From Pseudobutyrivibrio sp. MD2005 (GTDB lineage: Bacteria > Bacillota > Clostridia > Lachnospirales > Lachnospiraceae), in the NCBI RefSeq assembly GCF_000621865.1, contig NZ_KK211360.1, forward strand, positions 80,890-144,889: a stretch of 64,000 bases of DNA, read 5' to 3'. A program made the translations under genes and the position numbers. The notes beneath the pieces were generated by a model, which was not told where the DNA came from, made no database searches, and was given only the letters and a program-made list of their open reading frames with translations. Positions 32,745 through 42,953 of this stretch are shown one piece after another. Position 1 is the stretch's first letter; the number at the start of each line of letters is the position of its first letter.

Positions 32745-33992
32745 ATGATGACATTAATTGAACTTGCTACAAAGGCTAAAGAAGCGAAATATTTGGTTGC
32801 TTTACTTTCTACAGAAGTGAAAAATAAAGCAATTCTTGCGGTTGCAGATGCACTTGAAAAAAATAGCGGTGATATTGTTAAAGCAAACGCTATTGATATG
32901 GAAAATGGTGAGAAAAAGGGGCTATCTCAGGGGCTACTTGATAGATTAAAACTTGATGAAAGCAGAATTCATGGTATGGCAGAAGGACTTCGTCAGGTAG
33001 TTGACTTAGATGATCCAATCGGAAAGATTACAGAGGAATGGGAACGTCCTAATGGTTTAAAGATAGCAAAAAGACTTGTACCAATTGGAGTTGTTGGTGT
33101 AATATATGAGGCTAGGCCAAATGTTACGGCAGATGTTTTTGGCTTATGCTTTAAGACTGGTAACTCAGTAATTCTTAAGGGTGGCAGCGATGCCTTAGAG
33201 TCTAATAAAGCTATTGTAAAGGTTATCAAGTCTACACTTGAGAAGGAAAATGTACCTGTTGACGCAATCACTCTTATAGAAGATACCACAAGGGAATCCA
33301 CCAATCAGCTTATGCGTATGAATGACTATGTGGACGTGTTGATTCCTCGTGGCGGCGCTGGACTTATAAAATCAGTTGTTGAAAATGCATCTGTGCCAGT
33401 TATCGAGACAGGCTCAGGCAACTGCCATATTTATGTTGATCATGTTGCTGATATTGATATGGCCATTAACATTATCGTAAATGCGAAGACACAGCGTATA
33501 GGTGTTTGTAATGCATGTGAATCTCTTGTTATTCATGAGGAAATTGCGGCAGAGCTTTTGCCAAAGCTTACTGTAGCTTTAAGAGAACACGGGGTTCAGA
33601 TTTTCGCTGATGAAAAAGCAAAGGCTTTAATGGAAGGTGCTGAAGCTGCAACAGAAAAAGATTTTGGTACAGAGTATTTAGATTATATAATTTCTGTTAA
33701 GACGGTATCGTCGGTTGAAGAGGCAATTGCCCACATCAACAAATATAATACAGGACATTCAGAAGCAATCATTACAAAGGATGAGGTAAATGCAAACAAA
33801 TTCCTTGATGGAATTGATGCATCTTGCGTTTATGTAAATGCCTCAACAAGATTTACTGATGGCTTTGAATTTGGCTTTGGTGCAGAAATAGGTATCAGTA
33901 CACAAAAGCTTCATGCAAGAGGACCAATGGGACTCCTTGCTTTAACAAGCTATAAATATACAATCCATGGGAATGGACAGGTTAGAAAATAA
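32745..33992 (+). CDS. proA: glutamate-5-semialdehyde dehydrogenase (gamma-glutamyl phosphate reductase)
   Basis: ProA reduces gamma-glutamyl phosphate with NADPH, the second step of proline synthesis. The 415 residues have the aldehyde-dehydrogenase fold: [16 protein letters not shown], the [12 protein letters not shown] block, [12 protein letters not shown], and the catalytic cysteine in [17 protein letters not shown] lies upstream of the ATG (a second ATG follows). With proB upstream, the operon makes glutamate semialdehyde, which cyclises spontaneously before the final reductase, not seen in this window. Confidence 0.97.
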   Translation: MMTLIELATKAKEAKYLVALLSTEVKNKAILAVADALEKNSGDIVKANAIDMENGEKKGLSQGLLDRLKLDESRIHGMAEGLRQVVDLDDPIGKITEEWERPNGLKIAKRLVPIGVVGVIYEARPNVTADVFGLCFKTGNSVILKGGSDALESNKAIVKVIKSTLEKENVPVDAITLIEDTTRESTNQLMRMNDYVDVLIPRGGAGLIKSVVENASVPVIETGSGNCHIYVDHVADIDMAINIIVNAKTQRIGVCNACESLVIHEEIAAELLPKLTVALREHGVQIFADEKAKALMEGAEAATEKDFGTEYLDYIISVKTVSSVEEAIAHINKYNTGHSEAIITKDEVNANKFLDGIDASCVYVNASTRFTDGFEFGFGAEIGISTQKLHARGPMGLLALTSYKYTIHGNGQVRK

Positions 33993-34010
33993 TATTAGAT
34001 AGGAATTGAA

Positions 34011-35444
34011 ATGAGTATTACAGATTTATTAAACAATGCTCCAACAGAGGAGCCAGAGCGTCAGTATTATTTCATAGCTGAGGCAAAGAAAATAATTGAA
34101 AAGAAGGAAGCTGAGCTTGGTCGCAAGCTTACATGTTGCGTCACCACATTTGGTTGCCAGATGAATGCTAGAGATTCCGAAAAGCTTCTTGGCGTTCTTA
34201 AAGAAATCGGATATGTTGAGACTGAAAGTGAAAATGCAGATTTTGTAATTTATAACACATGTACTGTTAGAGAAAACGCCAACAACAAGGTATATGGTCA
34301 CCTTGGTATTCTTCATGGTTACAAGAAAAAGAATAAAGATATGATGATTGGGCTCTGCGGCTGCATGATGCAGGAACCTTCAGTTATCGAGCATCTTCAG
34401 AATAATTACAAGTTTGTAGATCTTATTTTTGGTACTCATAATCTTTATAAATTTGCTGAGCTTTTCACAACAGCTCTTCTTAATAAAAAGGGTATGATTA
34501 TCGATATTTGGAAGGATACAGATAAGATTGTTGAGAATCTTCCAATTTCGCGTAAATACCCATTTAAGTCTGGTGTTAACATCAGCTTTGGCTGCAATAA
34601 TTTCTGTACATACTGTATTGTTCCGTATGTTCGTGGACGTGAGCGTTCAAGAAAGCCAGAGGACATTGTAAATGAAATCAAAGGCTTAGTGGCAGACGGC
34701 GTTGTTGAGATTATGCTTTTAGGACAGAACGTAAACTCTTACGGTGTTGGCCTTGAAGAAAAGGTTACTTTTGCAGAATTACTTCGTATGGTTAATGACA
34801 TCGAAGGCTTAAAGCGTATTCGTTTCATGACACCTCATCCAAAGGATTTATCAGATGAATTGATTGAGGCTATGGCTACACTACCTAAGGTTTGTCATCA
34901 TATGCACTTGCCACTTCAGTCAGGAAGCTCTGAAATCCTTAAGAAAATGAATCGACGTTACACAAAGGAGCACTATCTTGAACTTGTAGATAAGCTTAAG
35001 GCACGTATTCCTGATGTGGCAATTACAACAGATATTATTGTTGGGTTCCCTGGCGAAACAGAAGAAGATTTCCTTGAGACAATGGATGTAGTAGATAAGG
35101 TTCACTACGACAGCGCATTCACCTTCATCTATTCAAAACGTACAGGTACTCCTGCTGCAACAATGGATAATCAGGTTCCAGAGGATGTAATCAAAGATAG
35201 ATTCGACAGACTTCTTGCCCTTGTGCAAAAGCATGGCCATGATAAGGTGAAATCTTTGGAAGGTACAGTTCAGGAAGTTCTTGTTGAGGAAGTTAATGAG
35301 CAGGATTCAGCTCTTGTTTCTGGTAAGCTTGCAAATAACGTAACAGTTCATTTCCCAGGAGATGAATCTATGATTGGCAAATTAGTCAATGTTAGGTTAA
35401 ACTGTTGTAAGGGATTCTATTTCATTGGTGAGATTGCCGAGTAG
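34011..35444 (+). CDS. miaB: tRNA-2-methylthio-N6-isopentenyladenosine synthase
   Basis: MiaB is a radical SAM methylthiotransferase acting on i6A37 of tRNA. The 477 residues show the N-terminal cluster domain (CVTTFGCQMNARDSEKLLG, and NTCTVRENANNK), the radical SAM motif FGCNNFCTYCIVPYVRGRE with its C-x3-C-x2-C, and a C-terminal TRAM domain. This sets it apart from the related RimO also present at 50778. The start follows proA by 18 nt with AGGAATTG upstream. Confidence 0.96.
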   Translation: MSITDLLNNAPTEEPERQYYFIAEAKKIIEKKEAELGRKLTCCVTTFGCQMNARDSEKLLGVLKEIGYVETESENADFVIYNTCTVRENANNKVYGHLGILHGYKKKNKDMMIGLCGCMMQEPSVIEHLQNNYKFVDLIFGTHNLYKFAELFTTALLNKKGMIIDIWKDTDKIVENLPISRKYPFKSGVNISFGCNNFCTYCIVPYVRGRERSRKPEDIVNEIKGLVADGVVEIMLLGQNVNSYGVGLEEKVTFAELLRMVNDIEGLKRIRFMTPHPKDLSDELIEAMATLPKVCHHMHLPLQSGSSEILKKMNRRYTKEHYLELVDKLKARIPDVAITTDIIVGFPGETEEDFLETMDVVDKVHYDSAFTFIYSKRTGTPAATMDNQVPEDVIKDRFDRLLALVQKHGHDKVKSLEGTVQEVLVEEVNEQDSALVSGKLANNVTVHFPGDESMIGKLVNVRLNCCKGFYFIGEIAE

Positions 35445-35476
35445 AATCATTATTTCGTTCGATTGGGAGAATAATT

Positions 35477-36097
35477 ATGTTTGCTTACATCAGAGGAACA
35501 CTTGCTGATATTGATGATAATAATGTTATTGTAGAGAATAATGGGGTTGGTTATAGTATTAGCTCATCTATGAACACAATCAGGCAGCTGCCTGCAATCG
35601 GCTCAGAGGTGAAGCTTAATACAAAGCTAATTCCAAAAGAAGATTCTCTTACATTATATGGTTTTTACGATAAGGAGGAGCTTAAGATGTTTGAGCTTCT
35701 TCTTTCTGTTAGTGGTATCGGTCCAAAAGGAGCCCTTGCCATTCTTAGCAATATGACTGTTTCAGATATTCAGTTTGCAGTTGCTGGAGGTGATGCAAAA
35801 GCGTTTGCTGCGGCTCCAGGTGTTGGTAAAAAGACAGCAGAGAGAGTCATTATTGATCTTAAAGATAAAGTGGATATTATCGGCGCGTTCGAAGCGAAAA
35901 TCACATCTGATTTATCTGGAGCATCTAAGAAGGTTGCACCAACAACTACTGTTAAAGAAGAAGTGTTAGAGGCCCTTGTTGCTTTAGGATATTCCGCAAG
36001 CAATGCGGCTAGAGCTTTGGACAAAATGACTATTACGGAATCCACTACTACAGAACAACTGCTTTCTGATACATTGAAGCAGATGTCATTCTTATAA
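35477..36097 (+). CDS. ruvA: Holliday junction DNA helicase RuvA
   Basis: RuvA binds Holliday junctions and directs RuvB. The 206 residues open MFAYIRGTLADIDDNNVIVENNG (OB domain I). Two helix-hairpin-helix repeats follow in domain II (LLSVSGIGPKGALAIL and AAPGVGKKTAERVI), then a C-terminal domain III (VLEALVALGYSASNAARAL) that contacts RuvB. GGGAGA lies upstream. ruvB begins 12 nt after the stop. Confidence 0.97.
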   Translation: MFAYIRGTLADIDDNNVIVENNGVGYSISSSMNTIRQLPAIGSEVKLNTKLIPKEDSLTLYGFYDKEELKMFELLLSVSGIGPKGALAILSNMTVSDIQFAVAGGDAKAFAAAPGVGKKTAERVIIDLKDKVDIIGAFEAKITSDLSGASKKVAPTTTVKEEVLEALVALGYSASNAARALDKMTITESTTTEQLLSDTLKQMSFL

Positions 36098-36109
36098 AAG
36101 GTGAATGAA

Positions 36110-37123
36110 ATGCTTACTAACAAACAGATTACGTCAACAATAGCAAGTCACGAAGATCTTGTTAATGATAATGCCTTAAGACCTAAGTCTTTTGATGGAT
36201 ACATCGGTCAGACTAAGGTTAAGGAAAATATGAAAATATATATTGAGGCTGCTAAGAATCGAGGAGATGCTCTTGATCATGTGCTTTTATATGGCCCTCC
36301 AGGTCTTGGAAAGACTACACTTGCTGGCATTGTAGCAGGAGAGATGGGCTCCAATATCAAGGTCACATCAGGCCCTGCTATCACAATTCCAGGAGAGATT
36401 GTGGCAGTTCTTATGACGCTTAAGGATGGAGATATTCTTTTTATAGATGAGATTCATCGCCTTTCAAAGCCTGTGGAGGAGACTCTATATTCGGCTATGG
36501 AAGATTTTGCTGTAGATATTGTAATGGGCAAGGATACAACGGCTCGTTCTATTCACACAAAGCTTCCACGGTTCACTTTAATTGGTGCTACCACACGTCC
36601 GGGACTTCTTTCGGCACCACTTCGTGATCGTTTTGGAATTATTGGGCATATGGATTACTACACTCCAGAGGAGCTTTCCACAATCGTTACAGCTTCTGCT
36701 GGAAAGCTTAATGCGCCTATTGATTACGAAGGTGCATATCAGATTGCACTTAGATCTAGAGGCACCCCACGTCTTGCTAATCGCTATCTTAAGCGAGTTC
36801 GCGATTATGCTGAAGTAAGATACGATGGAAGGATTTCAAAAGAGGTAGCTGCAGCTACACTTGATTCACTAGAAGTAGATACACTTGGACTGGACAACAA
36901 CGATAGAAATATATTGCTTGCCATTATCGAAAGATTTGGCGGAGGCCCTGTAGGACTGGATAATTTAGCTGCTACAGTGGGAGAAGATTCAGGCACAATA
37001 GAGGATGTTTACGAACCATATTTACTGCAGCATGGTCTTATTATCCGAACACCAAAGGGAAGAGTTGCAACTAAGCTTGCATATGAACATTTTAATATGC
37101 CGATTCCCGAAAATGTACTGTAA
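36110..37123 (+). CDS. ruvB: Holliday junction branch migration ATPase RuvB
   Basis: RuvB is the AAA+ motor of branch migration. The protein of about 337 residues shows [18 protein letters not shown], Walker [13 protein letters not shown], Walker [11 protein letters not shown], sensor 1 [12 protein letters not shown], arginine finger PLRDRFG and the C-terminal winged helix ([21 protein letters not shown]). I prefer ATG 36110 (AAAGGTG upstream) to GTG 36101. It is paired with ruvA. Confidence 0.97.
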   Translation: MLTNKQITSTIASHEDLVNDNALRPKSFDGYIGQTKVKENMKIYIEAAKNRGDALDHVLLYGPPGLGKTTLAGIVAGEMGSNIKVTSGPAITIPGEIVAVLMTLKDGDILFIDEIHRLSKPVEETLYSAMEDFAVDIVMGKDTTARSIHTKLPRFTLIGATTRPGLLSAPLRDRFGIIGHMDYYTPEELSTIVTASAGKLNAPIDYEGAYQIALRSRGTPRLANRYLKRVRDYAEVRYDGRISKEVAAATLDSLEVDTLGLDNNDRNILLAIIERFGGGPVGLDNLAATVGEDSGTIEDVYEPYLLQHGLIIRTPKGRVATKLAYEHFNMPIPENVL

Positions 37124-37199
37124 AATCTTTACAAGTAGCTTGTTTTTGCAATAGAAGAAAGTTATAATAAAACTTGAATTTTAGGCGGGAGGATAGTAT

Positions 37200-37625
37200 A
37201 TGGTTTCCGAAAAGAGCGCAAAGGTGCTTATAGGCGGAAAAGTTTATACGTTGAGTGGCTACGAGAGCGAAGAATACCTTCAAAAGGTGGCCAACTACAT
37301 TAATGCTAAGCTTGATGAGTTCAATTCAATAGATGATTACAAACGTATATCAGCGGATTTGAAAGCTACATTATTAGAGCTTAACATTGCAGATGACTAT
37401 TTCAAAGCACGTACTCAGGTCGAATCATTAGAATCTGATTTAGAGATTAGAGATAAAGAAATATACAATTTGAAGCACGATTTGATATCTGCTCAGCTCA
37501 AAACTCAAACCTTAGAAGAGACAATTGATAAATTGGAAAAGGAGAATAAAGAGCTTCTACTTAACAAGACAAAGCTTGAAGCTTCCCTTGAGGATGCTCT
37601 TTTAGGTTCTATATCAGATAATTAA
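37200..37625 (+). CDS. zapA: cell division protein ZapA
   Basis: ZapA stabilises FtsZ filaments. The N-terminal domain reads KVLIGGKVYTLSGYESEEYLQKVANYIN, the ZapA globular head. A coiled coil follows (about 70-130, ESDLEIRDKEIYNLKHDLI onward), longer than in the short E. coli form but usual in Clostridia (141 residues). GGGAGG precedes ATG 37200. The gene ends at a terminator. The gap after ruvB suggests its own promoter. Confidence 0.9.
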   Translation: MVSEKSAKVLIGGKVYTLSGYESEEYLQKVANYINAKLDEFNSIDDYKRISADLKATLLELNIADDYFKARTQVESLESDLEIRDKEIYNLKHDLISAQLKTQTLEETIDKLEKENKELLLNKTKLEASLEDALLGSISDN

Positions 37626-37627
37626 CA

Positions 37628-37655
37628 GGGGCTCCCAAGAGGGAGCTTCTTTTTA
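37628..37655 (+). terminator. intrinsic terminator after zapA
   Basis: The stem 37631-37636 with 37641-37646, extended by G-U pairs, has a 4-nt loop and is followed by T residues. Confidence 0.7.
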
Positions 37656-37674
37656 CTTAATAGGAGTCATATTG

Positions 37675-39783
37675 ATGAATAAACTGGAACTTTTATCACC
37701 AGCCGGTGATTTACAAATATATAAGGCTGTTGTAAATGCAGGAGCAGACGCTGTATATTTTGGCGGCGATTTATTTGGCGCCAGAGCATACGCTAAGAAT
37801 TTTTCTATGGATGATGCAAAAGAAGCTATTGAATATGGACACCTGCACGGTGCACAGTCTTATCTTACTGTTAATACACTTCTTAAGAATCCGGAAATCG
37901 AAGATAAGCTATATGATTATCTTAGAACATATGTAGAAAACGGTATTGATGCATTTATAGTACAGGACTTTGGTGTTTTTAATTTTATTAGGACATTTTT
38001 CCCTGATACTGATATTCACGTCAGCACCCAGGCCAGCCTTTGCACACCTTATGGTGCAAAGTTTTTTGAGGATTTAGGTGCTAGTCGAATTGTCACTGCC
38101 AGAGAAATCTCTATCGAAGAGATTGCAAAGATTAATAAAGCTTGTCCGGATCTTGAAATTGAGAGCTTTATTCATGGTGCTCTTTGTGTATGCTATTCTG
38201 GTCAATGTCTTATGTCATCAATGCTTGGCGGCCGTTCTGGCAATAGAGGTCGATGCGCACAGCCTTGTCGTCTTCCTTATGAGGCTTTTGATGATAAAGG
38301 TAAAAAGCTTAATAAAAAGGGAAATTATATTCTTTCACCAAAGGATTTTTGTACTATAGAATACTTGCCTCAGATGATTGAAGCTGGAGTTATGTCTTTT
38401 AAAATCGAAGGCAGAATGAAGCAGCTTGATTATGCTGCAGGTGTAGTCAGTGTCTATAGACACTATCTTGATCAGTATTTATATAAAGGTGCTAATAACT
38501 ATTCAGTTACGGAGGAAGATATTAATCGCCTTCTTGATTTGGGAAATAGATGCGGATTCACATCATTGTATTTAAAAGATAAAAATGGCCCTGAAATGAT
38601 TACATTTGAGGCGCCTGGTCATACTAAGGCAGAGTCAACAAAGGCAGAATATCCAGAACAAAAAATCAAAGTTGACTGTAAGGTAGAGGCCTGCCTTGGA
38701 AAAGAATTTACTATTACCTTTACAGATGAAAAGGGCAATGTCGGACGCTGCGTTTCTAATGTTGTTGAAGCGGCTCAAAACAGGGCTACATCAAAGCAGG
38801 ATATAGAAAAAGCGGTATCAGGCCTCGGAAATACAGTCTTTGCAATAGATAAACTAAACATATCATATGATGATAATATTTTCTTGCCTGTATCGTTGAT
38901 TAAAAACGCCAGAAGAACCGCAATTCAGGAGCTTTCAGATAGTCTTTTGAATTTAGGCGAAAAGCGTATTTTACCTTATGAAAAAATAGATAAGCGATAC
39001 AATGAAATGCAAAACGCTAGATGTTTTGTTGCAGTTTTATCGAAAGAGCAACTTAATGCTGTTTCCAAGTTTTCATTTGTTGATGCAATTGCTGTTCCAA
39101 TAAAGCTATTTGACGATGCTAAAAAGCTTTTTGATGGAAAAGTTTTTGTCTATCTACCACCGATACTTAGGGATAGATTCATAGCTGATATCAAAATCGA
39201 TGAAAGAGCAGACGGCGTTATAGCGTGCTCCTATGATGAGTTGGGTCTTCTTTCTGATATGGGTTATCCGAAAGATAAAATCATTCTCGACCATAGGCTT
39301 TACACTTTTAACAATAGAAGCCTTGCGGGATTTGAGAAGGAAGACTACAAGTACAACTGTATTCCTTATGAGCTTTCCTTAAAGGAGCTTAAGCATCGCG
39401 ACAATCATAATTCACAGATGATTATTTACAGCAGAATACCTATGATGATTACTGCTAATTGCACGGTGAAAAATACAGTAGGCTGTAATAAGTCTAATCA
39501 GGTAATCAATCTTGTTGATAGAAAGAATGTACAGTCACTTGTTACATGTAATTGCGACTATTGCTACAATACAATTTACAACAGTAGAAAATATATTGCT
39601 TTTGATTTAAAGAAGGATATCCTTGAATTGGGAATCAAAGAAGTAAGAATTGATTTTACTGTCGAAGATTCAAAAGAAGTAGAGCAAGTGCTTAATGCAT
39701 TTGAGGATTCCTTCTTAAATGATAATCCATATCACTTTACAGAAGACTTTACAAAGGGACATTTAAAAAGAGGAGTGGAATAG
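37675..39783 (+). CDS. U32 family peptidase-like protein (RlhA/YhbU type)
   Basis: The protein of about 702 residues is a peptidase U32 family member: LELLSPAGDLQIYKAVVNAGADAVYFGG at the N-terminus and YSGQCLMSSMLGGRSGNRGRCAQPCRLPY at 180-210, where the conserved cysteines bind an iron-sulfur cluster. CNCDYCYN near the C-terminus supplies more cysteines. The long form with an extra C-terminal domain resembles proteins that hydroxylate 23S rRNA (RlhA) or tRNA (TrhP). ATG 37675 has TAGGAG 8 nt upstream; a TTG just before it is in frame. The next gene starts 2 nt after the stop. Confidence 0.9.
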   Translation: MNKLELLSPAGDLQIYKAVVNAGADAVYFGGDLFGARAYAKNFSMDDAKEAIEYGHLHGAQSYLTVNTLLKNPEIEDKLYDYLRTYVENGIDAFIVQDFGVFNFIRTFFPDTDIHVSTQASLCTPYGAKFFEDLGASRIVTAREISIEEIAKINKACPDLEIESFIHGALCVCYSGQCLMSSMLGGRSGNRGRCAQPCRLPYEAFDDKGKKLNKKGNYILSPKDFCTIEYLPQMIEAGVMSFKIEGRMKQLDYAAGVVSVYRHYLDQYLYKGANNYSVTEEDINRLLDLGNRCGFTSLYLKDKNGPEMITFEAPGHTKAESTKAEYPEQKIKVDCKVEACLGKEFTITFTDEKGNVGRCVSNVVEAAQNRATSKQDIEKAVSGLGNTVFAIDKLNISYDDNIFLPVSLIKNARRTAIQELSDSLLNLGEKRILPYEKIDKRYNEMQNARCFVAVLSKEQLNAVSKFSFVDAIAVPIKLFDDAKKLFDGKVFVYLPPILRDRFIADIKIDERADGVIACSYDELGLLSDMGYPKDKIILDHRLYTFNNRSLAGFEKEDYKYNCIPYELSLKELKHRDNHNSQMIIYSRIPMMITANCTVKNTVGCNKSNQVINLVDRKNVQSLVTCNCDYCYNTIYNSRKYIAFDLKKDILELGIKEVRIDFTVEDSKEVEQVLNAFEDSFLNDNPYHFTEDFTKGHLKRGVE

Positions 39784-39785
39784 AT

Positions 39786-41120
39786 TTGATTAGCGTTCTT
39801 ATTTCGTTTTCGAGAATCACAATTTTATCATTTATACTAGTTTTTACGCTGATTGATTTAATTCAGATATTTGAGTTCAAACTGGGAGAAGTGGTTTCAG
39901 GCATTTTAACCACCATTCAGGCTGTGATGGTAGTTCTGTTTCTGATTAATACTTCTGTAATCCTGTATTTGGTCAAAGAAGAACCTACTATTTTGTTACT
40001 CCTTGTACTGCAGTTGTTATTATTTGCTGCTATAGGTTTGACTATTAACAGGCTTACAATACCGCCATCTAAGGCACTGATTAATAATGTTTTGCTGTTT
40101 CTAAGCATGAGCTTTATATTCCTTGAGCGACTTGGAATGACAAGCGCTGTAAGGCAGTTTATATTTGCTTGTGGTTCCATTGTTGTGGCGGCACTTGCTG
40201 TATATATTCTTAGAAATATTCGTCACATTGAAAGACTTATGTTTGTTTTTGCTGGAATCGGAGTTTTGTTGCTGCTATTAGTTTGCTTTATGGGTAGAGT
40301 AGAATACGGTGCAAAACTATCACTTACATTTGGTTCTATAAGTATTCAGCCTAGCGAGTTTGTTAAGCTTACGTTTTTGTTATTTATCAGTGGATGCATC
40401 GTCACTTATCGCGATTTTAGAGGATTTATGTTTGCCTCTATTGGAGCTGCAATACATGTAATCGTACTTGTGTTATCAAAAGATTTAGGTACAGCTTCAA
40501 TTTTCCTTGTGACATATTTACTGCTGATTTTTATTGCTTACAAAAATTATATCGTTCTTGGTATGGAGCTTCTTGTAGCTTCTGTTGGGGCGGTATATGC
40601 ATACAATAAATTTCCGCATATTCAGTCCAGATTTATTGCCTGGTCTGATCCTTTATCTGTAGTCGATGATAAGGGCTACCAAATATCTCAATCTTTGTTT
40701 GCTATAGGTACAGGAGGGTGGCTTGGTTCTGGATTTACCAAAGGCTCGCCTCTAAAAATTCCAGTAGTAACAAAGGATTTTATATTTGCTGCAATCTCAG
40801 AGGAATTGGGCTGCATAGCAGCGATATGCTTGATTATTTGCCTAATGTGTACTTGCGTATTTTTGTTTAACATTGCATTCAACTGCAACGACAGTTTTTA
40901 TATGCTTGTTACCAATGGCATTGCTATTATTTTTTCAATACAGACTATTCTCAATATTGGTGGTGTAATCAAATTTATCCCATCTACAGGTGTGACTTTA
41001 CCATTTATCAGTTACGGTGGAAGTTCCCTTCTTTCTATGCTGATATGCCTGTACATTGCTGAATGTTCCGATGATTTATTCTACATTGAGAAGGACAGAA
41101 GATATGCGAAAAAATACTAA
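39786..41120 (+). CDS. FtsW/RodA/SpoVE family peptidoglycan polymerase
   Basis: The protein of about 444 residues has ten or so membrane helices and the SEDS-family C-terminal block FISYGGSSLLSMLI with PSTGVTLPF just before it. SKDLGTASIF contains the aspartate region important for glycosyltransferase activity. Start codon TTG 39786 is supported by AGGAGTG about 9 nt upstream. The stop overlaps the start of a penicillin-binding protein by 17 nt, the usual SEDS/class B PBP pair, so together they polymerise and cross-link cell wall, for division or elongation. Confidence 0.92.
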   Translation: MISVLISFSRITILSFILVFTLIDLIQIFEFKLGEVVSGILTTIQAVMVVLFLINTSVILYLVKEEPTILLLLVLQLLLFAAIGLTINRLTIPPSKALINNVLLFLSMSFIFLERLGMTSAVRQFIFACGSIVVAALAVYILRNIRHIERLMFVFAGIGVLLLLLVCFMGRVEYGAKLSLTFGSISIQPSEFVKLTFLLFISGCIVTYRDFRGFMFASIGAAIHVIVLVLSKDLGTASIFLVTYLLLIFIAYKNYIVLGMELLVASVGAVYAYNKFPHIQSRFIAWSDPLSVVDDKGYQISQSLFAIGTGGWLGSGFTKGSPLKIPVVTKDFIFAAISEELGCIAAICLIICLMCTCVFLFNIAFNCNDSFYMLVTNGIAIIFSIQTILNIGGVIKFIPSTGVTLPFISYGGSSLLSMLICLYIAECSDDLFYIEKDRRYAKKY

Positions 41121-42537
41121 TTCAAAAAGAACAATCAGAAGAGAAATATACGTTGTAGCTGTATTATTTGCCCTTGTGTTTATTGCGATGATAATTTACT
41201 TGGCTCGCTATGTGCAGGTCGGTTCAAGGGATTTTATTTATAATTCATACAACTCCCGATTTTCTGTATTTGCAGATGATGTAACCAGAGGCTCAATTTA
41301 TACGGCAGATGGCCATGTGATTGCCAAAACGTCTCTTGATAGCGAAAGAAATCAGGTAAGAGAGTATCCAGATGAGAGGCTTTTTTGTCATTCTGTTGGT
41401 TATGTTGGAAAGGGGATGGCTGGTCTTGAGGCAGAATATTCCTTTGATCTGCTAAAAAGCCATATAACGCTATCTGAGCAGATTAACAACTCTTTGACGG
41501 GGCAGCGCAGTCCAGGTGATGATTTATATACCACATTCGATTACGATACCCAAAAAGCAGCTTTTGAGGGGCTGGGGATGTTTGATGGTGCTGTTATAGC
41601 TATTGAGCCAGAGACTGGGAAAGTTGTTGCTATGGTTTCTAAGCCAGACTACGATCCCAACACAATCGCTACTTATTGGGATGATATTACAGACGAAACT
41701 AAAAATAATTCGGCTCTTTTGAATCGTGCTATTGCTGGAGCATATCCTCCAGGTTCTACCTTTAAAATTGTTACCACTATTGCATATCTAAGAGATAACG
41801 ATGGTGATGATTCCTTTAGTTATAAATGTAATGGCTCTATGGCTGTTGATGATTATACGATTCATTGTAGTGGTAGAAAATCCCATGGCACAGAAGATTT
41901 ACTAAAGGCATTTTCTAATTCCTGCAATAGCGCATATGCCTATATTGGCGTCAATCTTGATTTAGATAAATATAATAAGACAGCTGAGGATTTGTTATTT
42001 AACACAAAGCTTCCGACAGATTTAGGCAGTACGAAAAAATCAAAATTTTCTTTATCTGACGAATCATCAAAGAGTCTTATTGCCCAGACTGCAATAGGCC
42101 AAGGTGACACTACAGTATCACCTTTACATATGTGTATGCTTGTTTCTGCTATTGCCAATGGTGGAGAGCTTATGGAACCATATATGGCTGATAAAATTGT
42201 CAGTGTTGAAGGAGATGTGGTGAGCGAACATGAGCCTGTAAGCTATGGAACTATCATGTCAGATGAGGAAGTAGAGCTTTTAAATCAATACATGGAGGCT
42301 GTTGTTATGGATGGAACTGCAGACAGTGTTGATTTTGGCGATTTAAATGTATATGGTAAGACAGGAACAGCAGAGTACACCACAAATAAAAGTGTTACTC
42401 ATTCATGGTTCGTGGGATATGCTACTGATGAAAATGGTAATAAGCTGGCAATTGCAGTAATTATGGAAGGTGCAGGATACGGAAGTAAGTACGCTGCGCC
42501 ACTAGCAGCAAAGGTTTTTAATGCCTACTTTGAATAA
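41104..42537 (+). CDS. class B penicillin-binding protein (transpeptidase)
   Basis: The 477-residue protein has an N-terminal membrane anchor (about 14-34) and then the transpeptidase fold. The active-site serine is in AYPPGSTFKIVT (S-x-x-K), followed by the SNSCNSAY (S-x-N) and YGKTGTAEYT (KTG) motifs. It lacks a long dimerisation or PASTA region, as in PbpA-type partners of FtsW/RodA. ATG 41104 with AAGGA upstream is preferred to the in-frame ATG at 41056, which lies within the SEDS gene. Beta-lactam antibiotics would target it. Confidence 0.94.
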   Translation: MRKNTNSKRTIRREIYVVAVLFALVFIAMIIYLARYVQVGSRDFIYNSYNSRFSVFADDVTRGSIYTADGHVIAKTSLDSERNQVREYPDERLFCHSVGYVGKGMAGLEAEYSFDLLKSHITLSEQINNSLTGQRSPGDDLYTTFDYDTQKAAFEGLGMFDGAVIAIEPETGKVVAMVSKPDYDPNTIATYWDDITDETKNNSALLNRAIAGAYPPGSTFKIVTTIAYLRDNDGDDSFSYKCNGSMAVDDYTIHCSGRKSHGTEDLLKAFSNSCNSAYAYIGVNLDLDKYNKTAEDLLFNTKLPTDLGSTKKSKFSLSDESSKSLIAQTAIGQGDTTVSPLHMCMLVSAIANGGELMEPYMADKIVSVEGDVVSEHEPVSYGTIMSDEEVELLNQYMEAVVMDGTADSVDFGDLNVYGKTGTAEYTTNKSVTHSWFVGYATDENGNKLAIAVIMEGAGYGSKYAAPLAAKVFNAYFE

Positions 42538-42572
42538 ATTAATATTTTATTTAAGAATTACTCAAAAAAGCG

Positions 42573-42601
42573 TTGCAATTTATGAATTGCTTTGCTATAA
42601 T
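42573..42601 (+). promoter_or_regulatory. predicted promoter of rpmB
   Basis: TTGCAA at 42573-42578 and TATAAT at 42596-42601 have a 17-bp spacer. Downstream, GTTGC/GCAAC arms (42609-42625) can form a small hairpin in the leader. Confidence 0.75.
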
Positions 42602-42658
42602 TTCTTCGTTGCGAATTTTGCAACGTGCTTTTGAAAATTATTACAAGGAGGTGCAATC

Positions 42659-42844
42659 ATGGCAAAATGTGCAGTTTGTGGAAAAGGCGCTCATTTCGGT
42701 AACAATGTGAGCCATTCTCATAGAAGATCCAATCATATGTGGAAGTCTAATGTGAAGTCCGTTAAGTGTAATGTGAATGGAACACCTAAGAAGTTATATG
42801 TATGTACTTCTTGTTTACGTTCTGGCAAGGTTGAGCGTGCTTAA
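42659..42844 (+). CDS. rpmB: 50S ribosomal protein L28
   Basis: The 61-residue protein begins MAKCAVCGKGAHFGNNVSHSHRRSNHMW, the zinc-containing C+ form with CAVC and CTSC cysteine pairs. AAGGAGG lies upstream, and the gene has a consensus promoter and its own terminator. The order rpmB, Asp23, FakA, RecG that follows is conserved in Firmicutes. Confidence 0.97.
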   Translation: MAKCAVCGKGAHFGNNVSHSHRRSNHMWKSNVKSVKCNVNGTPKKLYVCTSCLRSGKVERA

Positions 42845-42863
42845 TCTTACATGACACGATATT

Positions 42864-42895
42864 GAAAGTCACTCGAAAGGGTGGCTTTTATTTTT
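42864..42895 (+). terminator. intrinsic terminator of rpmB
   Basis: The arms 42865-42874 and 42879-42888 pair over 10 bp with G-U, around a GAAA loop, followed by TATTTTT. Confidence 0.75.
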
Positions 42896-42953
42896 GCTTT
42901 AGTATATAATAGTTGCATACTATGACAAAATATGCGAATTTTGGAGGTACGTT